64,000 nt of DNA from Osedax fenrisi (GCA_964019155.1 OZ025239.1:104218298-104282297); one strand, 5' to 3'; counted from the first letter of the stretch, positions 37,486 to 51,050 are shown. Notes: generated by a model from the sequence alone, not told the origin. Numbers and translations are program-made.

Positions 37486-38264
37486 CTGTATAGTAATAGT
37501 AGTGAGATGTATTATACATTATATGTATAAACTTCCGAGCGTGACATACAACATTTTAGTGATGTATAATGTGTCCATAAGAAAAATAATATTATTTCGT
37601 ATTGATTTTGATTTTATGTCAGTGTAACATTACAGTTCAATAAGTTGATAGAATCTTTACAAATATAAGTAATTTCTTGATGTACAATTTATGCTGTCTT
37701 AGGTTTTATTGTATTGTTAAAGTAAATGCAAATATGTGGATTTAAAATGTAAAAATATAGAACATTTAGTGATGTAAAAAATGTGCACATTAAAATTAGT
37801 ATTATATCTTATTGATATTGATTTTATTTTAAAGAAACATAAAAGTATAAGTTTCTGATTAAAAAAGTAAAAACATTATGTAACACTGGATTTCGTGGGC
37901 TTTTATAAATTCAATATTCATCATATAAATATCACAGATAACCTGAATAATATATAATAACTAGCGACTTGGGTAGGTAGTAGTAGTAGTTGCTTTATTA
38001 CTAAAAGTAGTTACTTTATTACTAAAAGTAGTTACTACTAGTCAAGTAGTACATACTGGTCAAGGGCTACGCTCCTTGCGTAAGTAGTAGTAGTAGTTGC
38101 TTTATTACTAAAAGTAGTTACTTTATTACTAAAAGTAGTTACTTTATTACTAAAAAGAGTTACTTTATTACAAAAAAACCTACAAAAACTAAAACTTAAT
38201 CCAACCTAACCATAACAGTGCAAATAACTATGACCACACACACACACAAACACACATATCACTA

Positions 38265-38445
38265 TACTTTTATAGGCTCACTCGGGAAGTAATGCAGCTA
38301 AAAAAAACCTACCAAAATTAAAACTTAACCCAACCTAACCATAACCGTGAAAATCTACTTTTATAGGCAAACTCGGGAAGTAATGCAGCTAAAAAACCTC
38401 CAAAAATTAAAACCTAACCACAACAGGGAAAATAACAATATAAAT
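38265..38445 (-). repeat. 90-bp repeat block T7 (2 copies)
   Basis: Copy starts 38265 and 38356; the adjoining (CA)n is the shortest in the array. Confidence 0.55.
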
Positions 38446-38493
38446 AAATATGCTTTTAGTAATAATAACAATAGTGAAGGTTCTATGGTGAAC

Positions 38494-38612
38494 TGATATG
38501 AGACAATGTATATACTGCAAATATATATCGAATGTAATCACGATGTATCGTAAGTAGTAAATCCACCCCCTACATACCGTAAAATATAGGAGGTACCCGT
38601 TAGAGATTTTGG
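38494..38612 (-). other. Conserved block delta-B5
   Basis: Matches delta-B1 by eye; 260 bp downstream of the B5 stop. Confidence 0.5.
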
Positions 38613-38871
38613 TTTTGATATAAATTGTTGTATACTAAAGTTTATGATTAGGGATATGTTAAATAATATGACATAAATACGTAAAGCCTTAAAGTGAATT
38701 AGTATAAATGTAATACATAGTAAAAAGTACAGTAATATATATAATATGATAGTTTATCTATGAATACGATAGATTTATATATTTATATATATATATATAT
38801 ATGTCGGCTAAAATATTAATTAATAGTTATATTAGGTAATAAAGAAAATATATGTACATGATATTTGTTTA

Positions 38872-39461
38872 TTAAAAATAATTATTCACTTGAAACATAT
38901 TTTGGATATACATGTTCCTGTTGTATGATAATATTTAGATATTTATATATAGTTTAGTATACTATCGTTTTACAACTAACCCAATTGGCCTTTGCCTGCC
39001 ATTGTTTCTCCTCCTTATAAAAGCATGTTTATATATATTACACTAATAATACTTAAACTATTATAATTATATAGTGTACCTTGCTCTTTTAGGCTTTTTA
39101 ATAAGTTCTGTACCATCATTCCTATAATAATACATATGCGTGTATAATATAGTACAGAAGAAAATAAGTAAAGGTATTCATATATTCGTATAGTATATAT
39201 ATATATTACGTAGCATATATGTGGTATGATTATCTATTTGAAAATTACTTAACTTAAAAAATACTAAAACAATTATTAAAAGTGACAGTAAAAATGTCTT
39301 ATATTAGATACGGCTATATAGCTTTGTTTATATAAATATATAATAGTACGATTGACTATTAAGCTAACCCTCTCTTCCCAAGTGCTGTGGGTGTATCTAT
39401 CTGAGGTAAACTATAAGATGATATCATGTTATATTTGTCACGTATAATATGTAACGGTATC

Positions 39462-39530
<69 letters not shown>

Positions 39531-39956
39531 ATCATAAACTAATGCTATAGATAAGTAATTGTCTTATACTCAATGAATTAATAGTAAAAAATATAATATT
39601 ATTATCTATTATAAAATATATATGATATATGTAATAGTTTATATATATATATATATAAATATGTAATATAATATATGTATAGGTTAAGCTATATAGATGA
39701 TATATAGATATCTAGATGATATATATAGATGATATGACATATTTATATATATATATATATATATAAATATATACTGATATATATGCATACATATATTATA
39801 TATTAACCTGGTAGGTATTTGTGCATCCTCTATGGGAGGGTCTAGATACGCCTCTTCATATATCGACTCTTCCGAGGACGTATCTAGATCCTCTGTAGAG
39901 TCGCTGTCGTGACCATTGTCGATCGATGATAGATCTTCGTTCTGGTCCTCGATCAT
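38872..39956 (-). CDS. B-type micro-exon gene, copy 5
   Basis: Exons 39808-39956, 39369-39410, 39080-39121, 38981-39013 and 38872-38917. One replacement in the last exon (NMYIQN instead of NTYIQN). Only B gene of unit 3. Confidence 0.55.
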
Positions 39957-40249
39957 ATTTTCTTCGGAATAATATTCCGAAGAAAATATTATAAACCGTT
40001 GCCCCGTAGCCTATATATATATATATATATATAATAACCGAATACATGTTGAATTTAGGGAATGTACAACATATTCATAATTATTATTACACAACTTATA
40101 AAAAGGTACTAACGTTCGGCTGGGAATACCTGTAACATTATATAATAGAATTAGAAATAATACTAGCGGACTTGGGTACTTGTCAAGGGCTACGCTCCTT
40201 GTGTAAGTATTTACTTTAGTAGTAGTTACTTTATTACTAAAAGTAGTTA

Positions 40250-41296
40250 CACTGTTAGAAAATAACCTTTAGTGACTAGCTGAGAAAACCTTATGAAATT
40301 CGACCTATGTGTTAAGGTTTCATGTACCTTTCGCATTCGTTTAGCGAGCACTAAAGGTTTTCATAACCTTTACTGATATTTGAAAAGGTACTAAAGGTTT
40401 TATGCAAATATATAAATATTAGTATAAATAAATAAAAATAAATTAAATTAAAATAAATATTAGTATCTTAACATAGTAAGTAGTAACATATCAAAATAAT
40501 AACTTATATATTATAATATATTATATAATTTCATTTAAGTTAGATTTAAAACTTAAATTCAATAATAAATCATTTTAATATTGAATACAATATTTAATCA
40601 ATATGCAATTGCTATATATTCAATATTGGGCAATTAGTTCAACATGATTTACAATTGTATTATCAATGTAATTATGATTAACATTTTACTTTATGAGTCA
40701 CCCGAATTAGATTCTGATAATGTAGTAAAATATAGGATTACTTAAATAATTTTAGTTTTTAAAATAATATTTTATTTAATAAAAACAGTATATAAACTTA
40801 AATATAAAAGTAAAATAATAACTATTAATTAATTTGCATAGATACAAATTAAATCAATATTTCAAAATAATTAAAAGGTATTATATAATATTTTATTTCT
40901 ATAATAAAAAAATTATATAAACTTAATAATACTTAATTAACATACAATTACTATTGTTGTTTGCTGGATACACATAACCTTTACTCGCATTTAGGAGACC
41001 AGTAAAGGTACACATAACCTTTAATCGAATTTATGAAATCAGTAAAGGTACACATAACCTTTACTAGAATTGATGAGATCATTAAAGGTACAAATAACCT
41101 TTAATCGAATTTATGAGACCAGTAAAAGTACAAATAACCTTTAATCGAATTGATGAGATCATTAAAGGTTTTAAATAAAGGTTCCCAAAACCTTTAGTGC
41201 ATAGATGAATAAAATAACTCGTAATGCGCGTCATAAACCTTTTACACAGCTTCAGCATTCATTAAAGGTTTTAAAGGAGAAATATTTTTAACGGTG
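40250..41296. mobile_element. CACTG-ended DNA element, copy 5 (1047 bp)
   Basis: Five 40-bp hairpin repeats, as in copy 4. Confidence 0.65.
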
Positions 41297-41429
41297 TACT
41301 TTATTACTAAAATAACTATTACTTAAAGAACTGTATTACTAAAAAAAAACCTAAAAAAATTAAAACTTAACACACCCTAACCATAACAGTGAATAACACT
41401 ATGCCCACACATATACACACATATCACTA

Positions 41430-41705
41430 TACTTTTATAGGCTCACTCGGGAAGTAATGCAGCTAAAAAAAACCACCAAAATTAAAACTTAACCCAACCT
41501 AACCACAACAGTGAAAATATACTTTTATAGGCAAACTCGGGAAGTAATGTAGCTAAAAAAACCTACGAAAATTAAAACTTAACCCAACCTAAGCACAACC
41601 GTGAAAATATACTTTTATAGGTTCACTTGGGAAGTAATGCAGCTAAAAAAAACCTACCAAAATTAAAAATTAACCCAACCTAACAACAACCGTGACAATA
41701 TAATT
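41430..41705 (-). repeat. 90-bp repeat block T8 (3 copies)
   Basis: Copy starts 41430, 41520 and 41610. Confidence 0.55.
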
Positions 41706-42500
41706 AAACAATTGTATTATGAATCATATATGCATGATAAAAAACATTAGTCTTTAATATTTCTATGGAATTTATAATATTTTATAATTAAAAGTAAATC
41801 ACTTAATATGACCACGAAAACATATTATGTATTACTGTATTCAACGGAAGTTTCCAAGTTATATATAAATCACTAATTAAAATAAATATTAAGTAAGAAT
41901 ACAGTTATAATGTGTACATTATTTATAATTTAGTAATCAACATTATTGGTAAGAGTACATATATTTTTCATAATATTATTATTTATATACGCAATTAGAC
42001 TATAATTGTACAACTAACCCACATGTTTGTTGAGGCTTATGTTCTTCTTATAAAATCATTATATATATATTTATATATTATACACAATTATATATAATAA
42101 TAATATCGATGATTCAAGTTGAAATGATATGAGACAATGAACTTACTGCATAGATCCATCGATTTTAATCACGATGTACCATATGTAGTCAATCCACCCC
42201 CTACATAACGAACTATATATAGGAGGTACCCGTTAGAGATGTTGGTTATTCTAAATAGTACTGTACACTATAGGTTACGGCTAAGTATAAAGCATAAAAA
42301 AACTATTATATTATATAGTAAGCGTAATACGTTCGAAGAATACGTACAGTATTATACATATAATACATAGTACAACTAAATGATATACATAATAATATAG
42401 TTAATATTAGACTCTAATTATATCATATAGTACATATAACATATTACATATTTTATAAATCTATTCTATATATATATATATATATATTCTATATAAATAA
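41700..42500. repeat. A module, unit 3/4 junction
   Basis: As at 22850-23640; followed by (TA)n and gene C4. Confidence 0.5.
42125..42245 (-). other. Conserved block delta-A, copy 4
   Basis: Identical by eye to 6104-6224. Confidence 0.5.
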
Positions 42501-42529
42501 TCTAGATATATCCTATATATATATATTAT

Positions 42530-42586
<57 letters not shown>

Positions 42587-42606
42587 AGATTTAGATAGAA
42601 TAGATT

Positions 42607-42645
<39 letters not shown>

Positions 42646-42677
42646 GTATTGAAGTATACAAATGTACATATTTTTAA

Positions 42678-42905
42678 TTATTTATTCACGACAATGTTCA
42701 CAATGTTGGTTACATATGTGTGCCTGTTAAAAGGTAATATTTATAAATATATAAGATATTATAATATGTGTACAACTAACCCACCACGCCTAACGAAAGA
42801 ATTTCCTCTCCTCCTTATAGAGTATGTATATGTGTAACTAATATACGCGTAGGTTATAGAGCATAGTATTATTATTATGTTAGTAAACATATACACGCAC
42901 TATAA

Positions 42906-42946
<41 letters not shown>

Positions 42947-43347
42947 TATTAGTATTATAAATAACCTTGATCTCTTTGACCTTGCCCTTGTGTGTCCTGG
43001 AGTAGCATTCCTGTAAGTAATAGTACAGATAATAATAGTAATAATACGTCGAATAATACATATGCGTGTAGGTTATAGTTATAGTATTTAGTCGTAGTAC
43101 TATTGAATAACAGCATAAACGAAGCGTACCTAGTATGCTAATACAGGTATCGTATACATATTATAGAGTAATAGTTATAGTAATAGATAACGCGTGGGGT
43201 AGTAGTAGTATTCGTATTAATATAATTACATTACAGAAACACTAAGTCAACAAATAATATATATATATATATATGTATATGTCCTTATGTGAGTTTATGT
43301 ATTAATCTAACCCTCGCGTCTGCGTGAGCGTTGTTGCATCCGGTTCA
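42678..43347 (-). CDS. C-type micro-exon gene, copy 4 (3' part)
   Basis: Exons 43312-43347, 42966-43010, 42781-42813 and 42678-42723. Has the strong CTTACAG acceptor before the second exon, with the Gly variant. Confidence 0.48.
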
Positions 43348-43540
43348 CTATAATACGATAACATATTAAAGTATGGCATGCATGCTATGTAATAGTAAAT
43401 AATAATGTGGTGTCATAGTATGTTATCAAGTAATGATATATATCAGAGTAAATGTAGTTTATAATGAACGCATAAATATGACACATGGTATATTAGTAAA
43501 CATATTATATATATATATATATATATAGATTATATATATA

Positions 43541-43580
<40 letters not shown>

Positions 43581-43618
43581 TATTTATTGATAATGCAAAT
43601 ATATATATATATATAAAC

Positions 43619-43934
43619 CTTCTCGTGACATACATTTAAGACGATTGTGGTATCCCTCACAATCATTATTTGTCCTAATAGACAATTTAAATACTGATAT
43701 TGAGAATATAGGGTGTACTTCTGATGACATCCATTGCCTCTCCATATTGTGTTTAAATTGAACTAATAGGACATCATCCGAGCTGATTGTTCTGGCTAAC
43801 TTATCAAATGCAACCCGGATGTGATTATGAAGGAGAATGTGTTGGGTCATCATATTATGTAGGAGATCTTTTGTGTACACATCCTCTTTGAACCGTGGTA
43901 TTAATCCCATTCTTCCAATATTTCTCATTGTAGC
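43619..43934 (-). CDS. MULE transposase exon M, copy 4
   Basis: 316 nt, open. One replacement (MTQHILL instead of MTQPILL) and one synonymous change (TCG to TCA, Ser) next to the donor. Confidence 0.72.
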
Positions 43935-43942
43935 CTGTCAAG

Positions 43943-44010
<68 letters not shown>

Positions 44011-44037
44011 TGTGTGTGTGTGTTTATAAATATATAT

Positions 44038-44665
44038 CAGGGTTGGCGTTTTTTTTTGGGTTTTTTCGTTAAAACCATTAAACCCGGTTTTTAGGGGTTT
44101 TTATCATTTTTTCAAAAATATAATATTTCAATGAAATATTATATTTTTTTCATTATTATATTATTGCATAATTTTTATAAAAATATATAGGAATTTTTAA
44201 CATAATTATTTGTAGTATAATGTACATATATGTTTAGTTTGTTTATATATTTAATTAAAATTTTAGAATATCTATAGTGAATTTAATAATATTGAGAACA
44301 AATTTGTTATAATATTATCTATATAGATTTGATTGAGATATGATTTTTATATCTGTAAACGTATACATTAAGTTATATAAGGTATGAATGAATGATAAAT
44401 ATAATAATTATCATTATTCATAAATACAGAATCCTTTAGATATTTTGTTATTTTTCTTAATTTGTAAACAATTCTCCCTTTCTAATATTACAATACCTTT
44501 TACAACTTGTACAATAGGTGATTTAGACCCCTTACCATTTTTTTTTAATAATTTGCAAATGGTTTTCAAAAGGAAAATCTTATAAATAATGTAACGATGA
44601 AAGGAAATATTTAACATCATAAACTATATGAATAATATAATATGTATTATATGTAATGTATATGT
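44038..44665. other. hAT-like terminal fragment and filler, unit 4
   Basis: As at 13504-14130. Here GACCCC has one base fewer than in units 1 and 5, so a minus-strand frame of 68 codons (44414-44620) is open. It contains KNGKGSKSPIVQVVKGIVIL but is probably non-coding. Confidence 0.3.
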
Positions 44666-44670
44666 AACAT

Positions 44671-45320
44671 TTTCAATAAGTTTATTTAGGCTAATAAAGT
44701 CATTGCCTGGATTCCAAATAGATGAACCATATTCAAGTAATGGACGTATATATATGATATAAGCTTTGACTAGATAGTACTAATTATTTGTAATGAAACA
44801 TTTACAAATTATATTCAAGATCATATAGGATTTGCTACATATGTTATTAATATTTAATTTAATATTATCATCAAAAAACAATATCAATATCTCAAATGCA
44901 ATTTTAGGGTTCCATTTATTTTGTCCAATCATAAAGATAGTCTTGATTGGATATTTCGTGCGTAGTATTTCTATATAATAAAGAAATTTTAGCATCATCG
45001 GCAAAAGGAGAGCATGTTAGCTGTGATTAAAATATCGAAGGGAGGTCATTGATATATATTATTAATAGAAGAGGTCCAATAACGGAACCTTGAGGAACAC
45101 CTTTTTCAAGAATATAACCAGATAATGCATTATTTACCTTAGTTATTTGAACTGGTTAGGTATGAGGTACCAATTAAGTACATTACCACCAATCTCTAAT
45201 TTATACATCTTCAATTGAAGTTTAGGATATCATACTTTATCAAATGCTTTGGCCATATTCATATATATTTAGTTTACAAAATTCTACTATTCGTTAAGTT
45301 CAAGGGCGTATTTTATTTAA
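44671..45320 (-). pseudogene. LINE fragment LF4
   Basis: Lacks about 100 bp present in the other fragments (joined at ATCTCAAATGC, near 44896), apparently a deletion between short TCAAA repeats. Keeps GVPQGSVIGP. Confidence 0.72.
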
Positions 45321-45662
45321 TAGTAATCCGATAGGATATGTATAATTAATTTATAAAATTCACAACCAAATTTAAAATACATATATACAATTTAATATAT
45401 AATAAATTATATGATGCTAAATTAAATGTTGTTTTAATTGTTATAATTTTGTATATATTATACTATGTCTATTACATTTATTTTAAGCAAGTTTTATTAT
45501 ACATGTAATAATGAAGATACTGTGAAAAATTCATCAAGTTTGGATAATTATTGAGAGGGTTATTATATATATTTCTTAGAAGTTATTTTTGACAGTTTGT
45601 GGAGAGATACCATATATGTGCCTATGTGATACCATATATATATACACTATAGTGCCATTAAC

Positions 45663-45721
45663 TTCCAGAAGCTTTGATTCTCGGTGTAATAGCTCCACCA
45701 TTTTATATAAATTCATGTGAT
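45663..45721 (-). CDS. MULE exon Y, copy 4
   Basis: Same 59-nt exon; 215 bp before the Harbinger-like insertion. Confidence 0.45.
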
Positions 45722-45935
45722 CTGTATAGTAATAGTAGTGATGTATTATACATTATATGTATAAACTTCCGAGCGTGACATACAACATTTTAGTGATGTA
45801 TAATGTGTCCATAAGAAAAATAATATTATTTCGTATTGATTTTGATTTTATGTCAGTGTAACATTACAGTTCAATAAGTTGATAGAATCTTTACAAATAT
45901 AAGTAATTTCTTGATGTACAATTTATGCTGTCTTA

Positions 45936-45990
45936 TAGGGTGTTCACACGATGCGTGTTTTACTTGTCGTACGAACAAATGCTGGACCGA
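45936..45990 (+). repeat. Left terminal inverted repeat of the Harbinger-like element
   Basis: 55 bp; its one difference from the right end is A versus G (on the aligned strand) at the 27th base. Followed by the inverted pair AAATGCTGGACCGA / TTGGTCCAGCATTT and a second GCGTTCACACGACGCG tract near 46021. Confidence 0.85.
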
Positions 45991-46158
45991 CATTTTTTGG
46001 TCCAGCATTTAAAAAACACGAGCGTTCACACGACGCGGGTTTAAATTGTCGTAGTTACTAATAACTGACAGCGGAAATAAAAAATAAAGTAAATAAACAA
46101 AAATTTCAAATTCAAATACTATTTTAATTTATCTATTATAATTACATTTATTATAATT

Positions 46159-46293
46159 ATGGATACTTATTTAAATAATTTATTATGTTTAATAACTGAT
46201 GAAATTGCACTGTATATTTCGTATGAAAATAGCAAAATGAGAACTATATGGGCGAATAATTATTTAAAACGATTCTCGATCTTTAAATCATAA
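46159..46293 (+). pseudogene. Possible N-terminal remnant of Harbinger transposase
   Basis: A 44-codon open frame from ATG, containing CLITDEIALYISYENSKMRT and IWANNYLKRF. Harbinger nuclease proteins often start with an acidic/hydrophobic stretch and a basic W..WL.R segment before the core; this resembles it weakly. No DDE core was found downstream. Confidence 0.25.
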
Positions 46294-47673
46294 TATGCAT
46301 AACAAGAAAATAGATTATCCATATTAATATAATATGGTATAAATAAATATGAACTCTATTCATAAAATTTTGAAATAATACTTATTTATACCAAAATAAT
46401 GTGTTTTAATCAAACAACGAAATATAAAACTGTGACGTCATAGTAGGATCCCAAATATAAATTATAGGATATTTGAATTTTAAATTTTAAAAATATTTTA
46501 TTAAATTTTTATTTTATATTATATATAGTTAAATAATTGATAATTATTTCGTAACTTTTGGATTCTATTTAAGTTATAAACAAACATTGAGAATTACAAA
46601 GGACAATAAAAATCGTAATATGTGGATAGGTTTAGTAATTCGAAATATAAATGACGTATAATAATCAAAATAAATGAGGCTGTGAATTGTTCATTTTAAA
46701 ATAGTAAATTTAATGTGAATCCAAGTATATAAATGTTATTTATATATTATATAATGTACATATATATTAACTTAACATAATATTAATAAGAATAACATAA
46801 TATATGTACATAATGTTATTAATTAATCAAATTACTAAGTATGATCAAACTTGAAAATATCGTAATTTGTATGACCTAAATATATAGGTTTATATTTTAA
46901 CTGCACGATATTGCTTGCGATATATATTTCAATTAAAATTAGTAACTATGATCTATATTTAGATGGGAGTGACATATCATATATAATATTGTAAATTACT
47001 AGAGATAAGATATATATCGATCATATTTACTGCTGGCAATATAGTTTGATAAAATTATATAGAATGATCAATTATATTTTAAGATAGTAATATACATGAT
47101 TAAATATAATATATAATCACTGAATAATGATATGGAATTATAATAATGAAATATTATTTAAAAATTAATTAGTGTGTTAAAAATATTAAAATCCTTTGAT
47201 GTGTTTATAAATTAATTATAATTCTATTTACATAATTATAATTTTTTTTATATATTTATATATTTCATATATATATATTATATGTGTATATTAAGATATT
47301 TATATATATATAGTGTATATTATAAACTCATGTGTATTATAAATTTTATATAATTAAACATTTTATATAAATATTATAATATAACTTTATATCATAATCA
47401 TTTATTATTTAATATAAGAATTTTTACTATGGTATTGTATATATGCAAACATTACTTATATAACAGAGTTGTACAGTTTTGTACAAAGTATTCTTCTCAA
47501 AGTAATTATCCATATGACATTATTTAAAGTAGATTAAATCTTTAGTTATATGTGAACTGTACAATAAATTAGTGCATAAGCAATGCCATAAGACATGGTT
47601 AAATAGTTTTTTAATCACAATTTATGGTAAGTAAGCTATATAATTTAAAGTAAACTTTGATATTTTAATGAAG

Positions 47674-47756
47674 GCGAACTTGATGAAATAGTATATGAAT
47701 ATATAGAGGATAGTGATAATGATACAGGATTAACTGGATACAAGTTTCAAACATGA
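47674..47756 (+). pseudogene. Possible last exon of the decayed Harbinger transposase
   Basis: Follows an AATGAAG acceptor-like site. Open for 26 codons (ELDEIVYEYIEDSDNDTGLT, then GYKFQT) to TGA. The acidic tail followed by a G-Y-K/R-F segment is like Harbinger C-termini, but the match is weak. Confidence 0.2.
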
Positions 47757-48870
47757 CAAAGCGTAATAGCGTATAACCAAGAATATATAATATAAGAATT
47801 ATAAAATTCAATTTAATCGTAGAAAATTTTCCAAGAACACAACAATTTTGCGAAGCATTTCATGAAGCAATATTTTGTGATTTATCCTTCAGAAAACCTC
47901 TGATATGAAGTTAAAGTAGTCATATTTAATTAGAGTAAATACAAAACCCATGGACAACTATAAAATACTGAATATTAAAGTGCAGTTATTATTTAAAATA
48001 TGTATATAATATTGCCATGAATGCAATACCACTTATTATATGGATGATAGTGATGTGGAGAATATATATATATATATAACATTTCATATGTAAATAGAAA
48101 CACTATTATTATAATATTTAATAATATCTATTATTATGTACATTTAAAAAAAACCTATGTAAGAAATATTCCTGATATGGTATTGGAAGTGTTGACAATG
48201 GGTATAAAGTATCTCACAGTCAATGAGATGATTGTGGTAAAATCATAGAAATTAGAGGTATAATTACCCCATACCCCACGCTATAGCTATGGGTAAATTA
48301 CTACTTACAATATCACACTTATGTGTGTTTAAACAATCAATTATTTGTATAAATAAATATTTTTTTATAAACTATATTTTATATTTAGGTGATATGTATC
48401 ATTACAATAAATCATAGATATACCAGGCTCTTAATTAATATATTATATAATACTTATTACACTAAATATACATTAGGAGAAGGGTTAGTCAGATAAATTG
48501 AAGAACCTGTTATTTATGGTATTTTTTTACTAATTTATATTTATTATATTATGCCGATATGAAATATGAAAACATTTCTAAATCTATAAAACTGCTATTA
48601 GTTGATTAATATGAATAATTAATTAACAATCTCAATTTTATAGATATATTATAAGATTTGATTGAACTATAATTTAATTGAATTTATTATTAAAACATAT
48701 AATATTAATATTTTATACCAAATTACAATTTTAAAGCATCCAGTATATTAATTATTATCAGAACGACATTTTTTCTATATATATATATATATAGTTTTAA
48801 CATTAATATATATTATCTATAGGTTAATATTTAGTTTGAATCCAGAATTATCTATAATATACATTATTCT

Positions 48871-48959
48871 TCAAAGTTTAGCATCAAGTTTTCTTAAAGC
48901 GCTTACATCAGATTCTTTCTCCAAGAGTTTCTTTGTTATCGCTTGAATTTCAAGTACAC
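48871..48959 (-). pseudogene. Last exon of a possible Harbinger partner (Myb/SANT-like) gene
   Basis: Minus strand: ATATGGTAG acceptor, two bases finishing a codon, then VLEIQAITKKLLEKESDVSA, LRKLDAKL and a stop. The heptad-like Leu/Ile spacing suggests a coiled coil, as in the C-terminal end of Myb/SANT-like proteins carried by Harbinger elements. Its phase matches the upstream exon at 49578-49665 (T + GT gives Cys). Confidence 0.35.
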
Positions 48960-49418
48960 CTACCATATAAATATATAATATCATATATTTAAAGTAGATT
49001 TAATAATAGATATATTAATCATATTATTATTATTATTATTATATTATATAATATATGTTTATGTATATATATATCATATTTATATGACATTTTTAAGTGT
49101 ATGAAAAAATGTTATATTGAAATTAGTTTAACCGAATAACTTATTGTACCTATATTTGTATTACTAGAATAGAATTTATTGAATTACTATATATATATAT
49201 ATATCATATAATGTACATGTATATTGTATATGATCATTTAGATATAATAATCAAGTTTATATAGACAAAATATTAAGTATGCATTGAATACTATTCAATG
49301 TGTTATTAAACACTCATATATATTAAACTTATAAGTCCTATACTATAATTTATAATTAAAATATAAAATTATAATAATAAGTTATATTAATATTATACTA
49401 GATGATAGATTATAAAGT

Positions 49419-49520
49419 AGATCGATGCTTAGTATAATAATAATAATAATATTATTAATAAAAATATTTTGAATATAATTTTATTAATATTATTAAAATC
49501 ATTATACTAAGCATCGATCT
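49419..49520. repeat. Hairpin with 20-bp perfect stem inside the Harbinger-like element
   Basis: AGATCGATGCTTAGTATAAT (49419-49438) pairs exactly with 49501-49520 across a 62-base AT-rich loop. TTATAA tracts just outside extend the pairing. Could be a foldback or a small-RNA precursor. Confidence 0.6.
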
Positions 49521-49577
49521 AATTTATTATAAGTATAATGTTATGTAATTATTAAATATAATAAATATAAACATTAC

Positions 49578-49665
49578 ATGATGCTGATAAGTCTTTAACT
49601 AACCAGTTATGTTCTATAACGGACGATTCATTTTCAATACCGCTGGTATATTTAAATTTCCACCA
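49578..49665 (-). pseudogene. Upstream exon of the possible Harbinger partner gene
   Basis: Open minus-strand stretch WWKFKYTSGIENESSVIE followed by HNWLVKDLSAS, ending in a T/GTAATG donor. An in-frame TAA lies two codons before WW, and no good acceptor was seen, so the upstream end is lost or decayed. Trp-rich spacing suits a Myb/SANT-like fold, but this is tentative. Confidence 0.3.
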
Positions 49666-50189
49666 GTGTTATATTATCGGTAAATAACTGATCGTTTATT
49701 ATTTTAATAATAGATTTGAATTGTTAACTTATAATACTAATGTTTAGTAATATATCTACATAATAATCTATTTCACAAGTTAATACTATATCCATAAATG
49801 ATATATTATAAGTATTTTAAATTTAATTATTATTCAAATTAATATTAAATATATTATGATAAATCTATTTTCATGCATATTATGCTTTAATTAAACTACT
49901 TTTTGTTATATCTTTACTTGAATAATTTAATTTTGTATATTCTATATAATTAATGTTTATATTGTATTTTATATTGTAGTAATACGATTAATTATATAAC
50001 AATTATTCAGTATTATACTGAGTATAATATTTTTATAAAATATTGTAAACATTACCAAAGATAGTAAGATATTTCGGTCCAGCATTTATTTTGGTCCAGC
50101 AAAAAATAGGATATTTTCTATTTTTGCTGTACGACGAGAAAAATAGGAATCCGAGTAAATGCTGGACCGAATCTATGATTTTGAAGAAT

Positions 50190-50244
50190 TCGGTCCAGCA
50201 TTTGTTCGTACGACAAGCAAAACACGCATCGTGTGAACACCCTA
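50190..50244 (-). repeat. Right terminal inverted repeat of the Harbinger-like element
   Basis: Reverse complement of the left repeat with one mismatch; ends GTGTGAACACCCTA before the TTA duplication. Confidence 0.85.
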
Positions 50245-50822
50245 TTAGGTTTTATTGTATTGTTAAAGTAAATGCAAATATGTGGATTTAAAATGTAAAA
50301 ATATAGAACATTTAGTGATGTAAAAAATGTGCACATTAAAATTAGTATTATATCTTATTTATATTGATTTTATTTTAAAGAAACATAAAAGTATAAGTTT
50401 GTGATTAAAAAAGTAAAAACATTATGTAACACTGGATTTCGTGGGCTTTTATAAATTCAATATTCATCATATAAATATCACAGATAACCTGAATAATATA
50501 TAATAACTAGCGACTTGGGTAGGTAGTAGTAGTAGTTGCTTTATTACTAAAAGTAGTTACTTTATTACTAAATGTAGTTACTACTAGTCAAGTAGTACAT
50601 ACTGGTCAAGGGCTACGCTCCTTGCGTAAGTAGTAGTAGTAGTTGCTTTATTACTAAAAGTAGTTACTTTATTACTAGAAGTAGTTACTTTATTACTAAA
50701 AAGAGTTACTTTATTACAAAAAAACCTACAAAAACTAAAACTTAATCCAACCTAACCATAACAGTGCAAATAACTATGACCACACACATACACACACACA
50801 CACACAAACACACATATCACTA

Positions 50823-51000
50823 TACTTTTATAGGCTCACTCGGGAAGTAATGCAGCTAAAAAAACCTACCAAAATTAAAACTTAACCCAACCTAACCATA
50901 ACCGTGAAAATCTACTTTTATAGGCAAACTCGGGAAGTAATGCAGCTAAAAAACCTCCAAAAATTAAAACCTAACCACAACAGGGAAAATAACAATATAA
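50823..51000 (-). repeat. 90-bp repeat block T9 (2 copies)
   Basis: Copy starts 50823 and about 50913. Confidence 0.55.
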
Positions 51001-51050
51001 ATAAATATGCTTTTAGTAATAATAACAATAGTGAAGGTTCTATGGTGAAC

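Larger units (their letters stand above)
45936..50244. mobile_element. PIF/Harbinger-like DNA transposon, 4309 bp
   Basis: Flanked by the 3-bp duplication TTA (45933-45935 and 50245-50247). The other units show the empty site CTGTCTTAGGTTTTATT. A 3-bp TWA duplication is the hallmark of PIF/Harbinger elements. Terminal inverted repeats of 55 bp match at 54 positions and start TAGGGTGTTCACACGATGCG. Near both ends AAATGCTGGACCGA recurs in both orientations (about 45988, 46000, 50073, 50090, 50156 and 50189), which are candidate transposase binding sites. The interior is AT-rich with no complete transposase. Small open pieces (separate entries) suggest a left-end + strand transposase and a right-end minus-strand partner gene, now decayed. 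Present in only one of the units. Confidence 0.8.

Noticed and set aside
50091..50336. ORFs spanning the right end of the Harbinger-like element
   Set aside because: They cross the element boundary into unrelated unit spacer, so they are chance frames.
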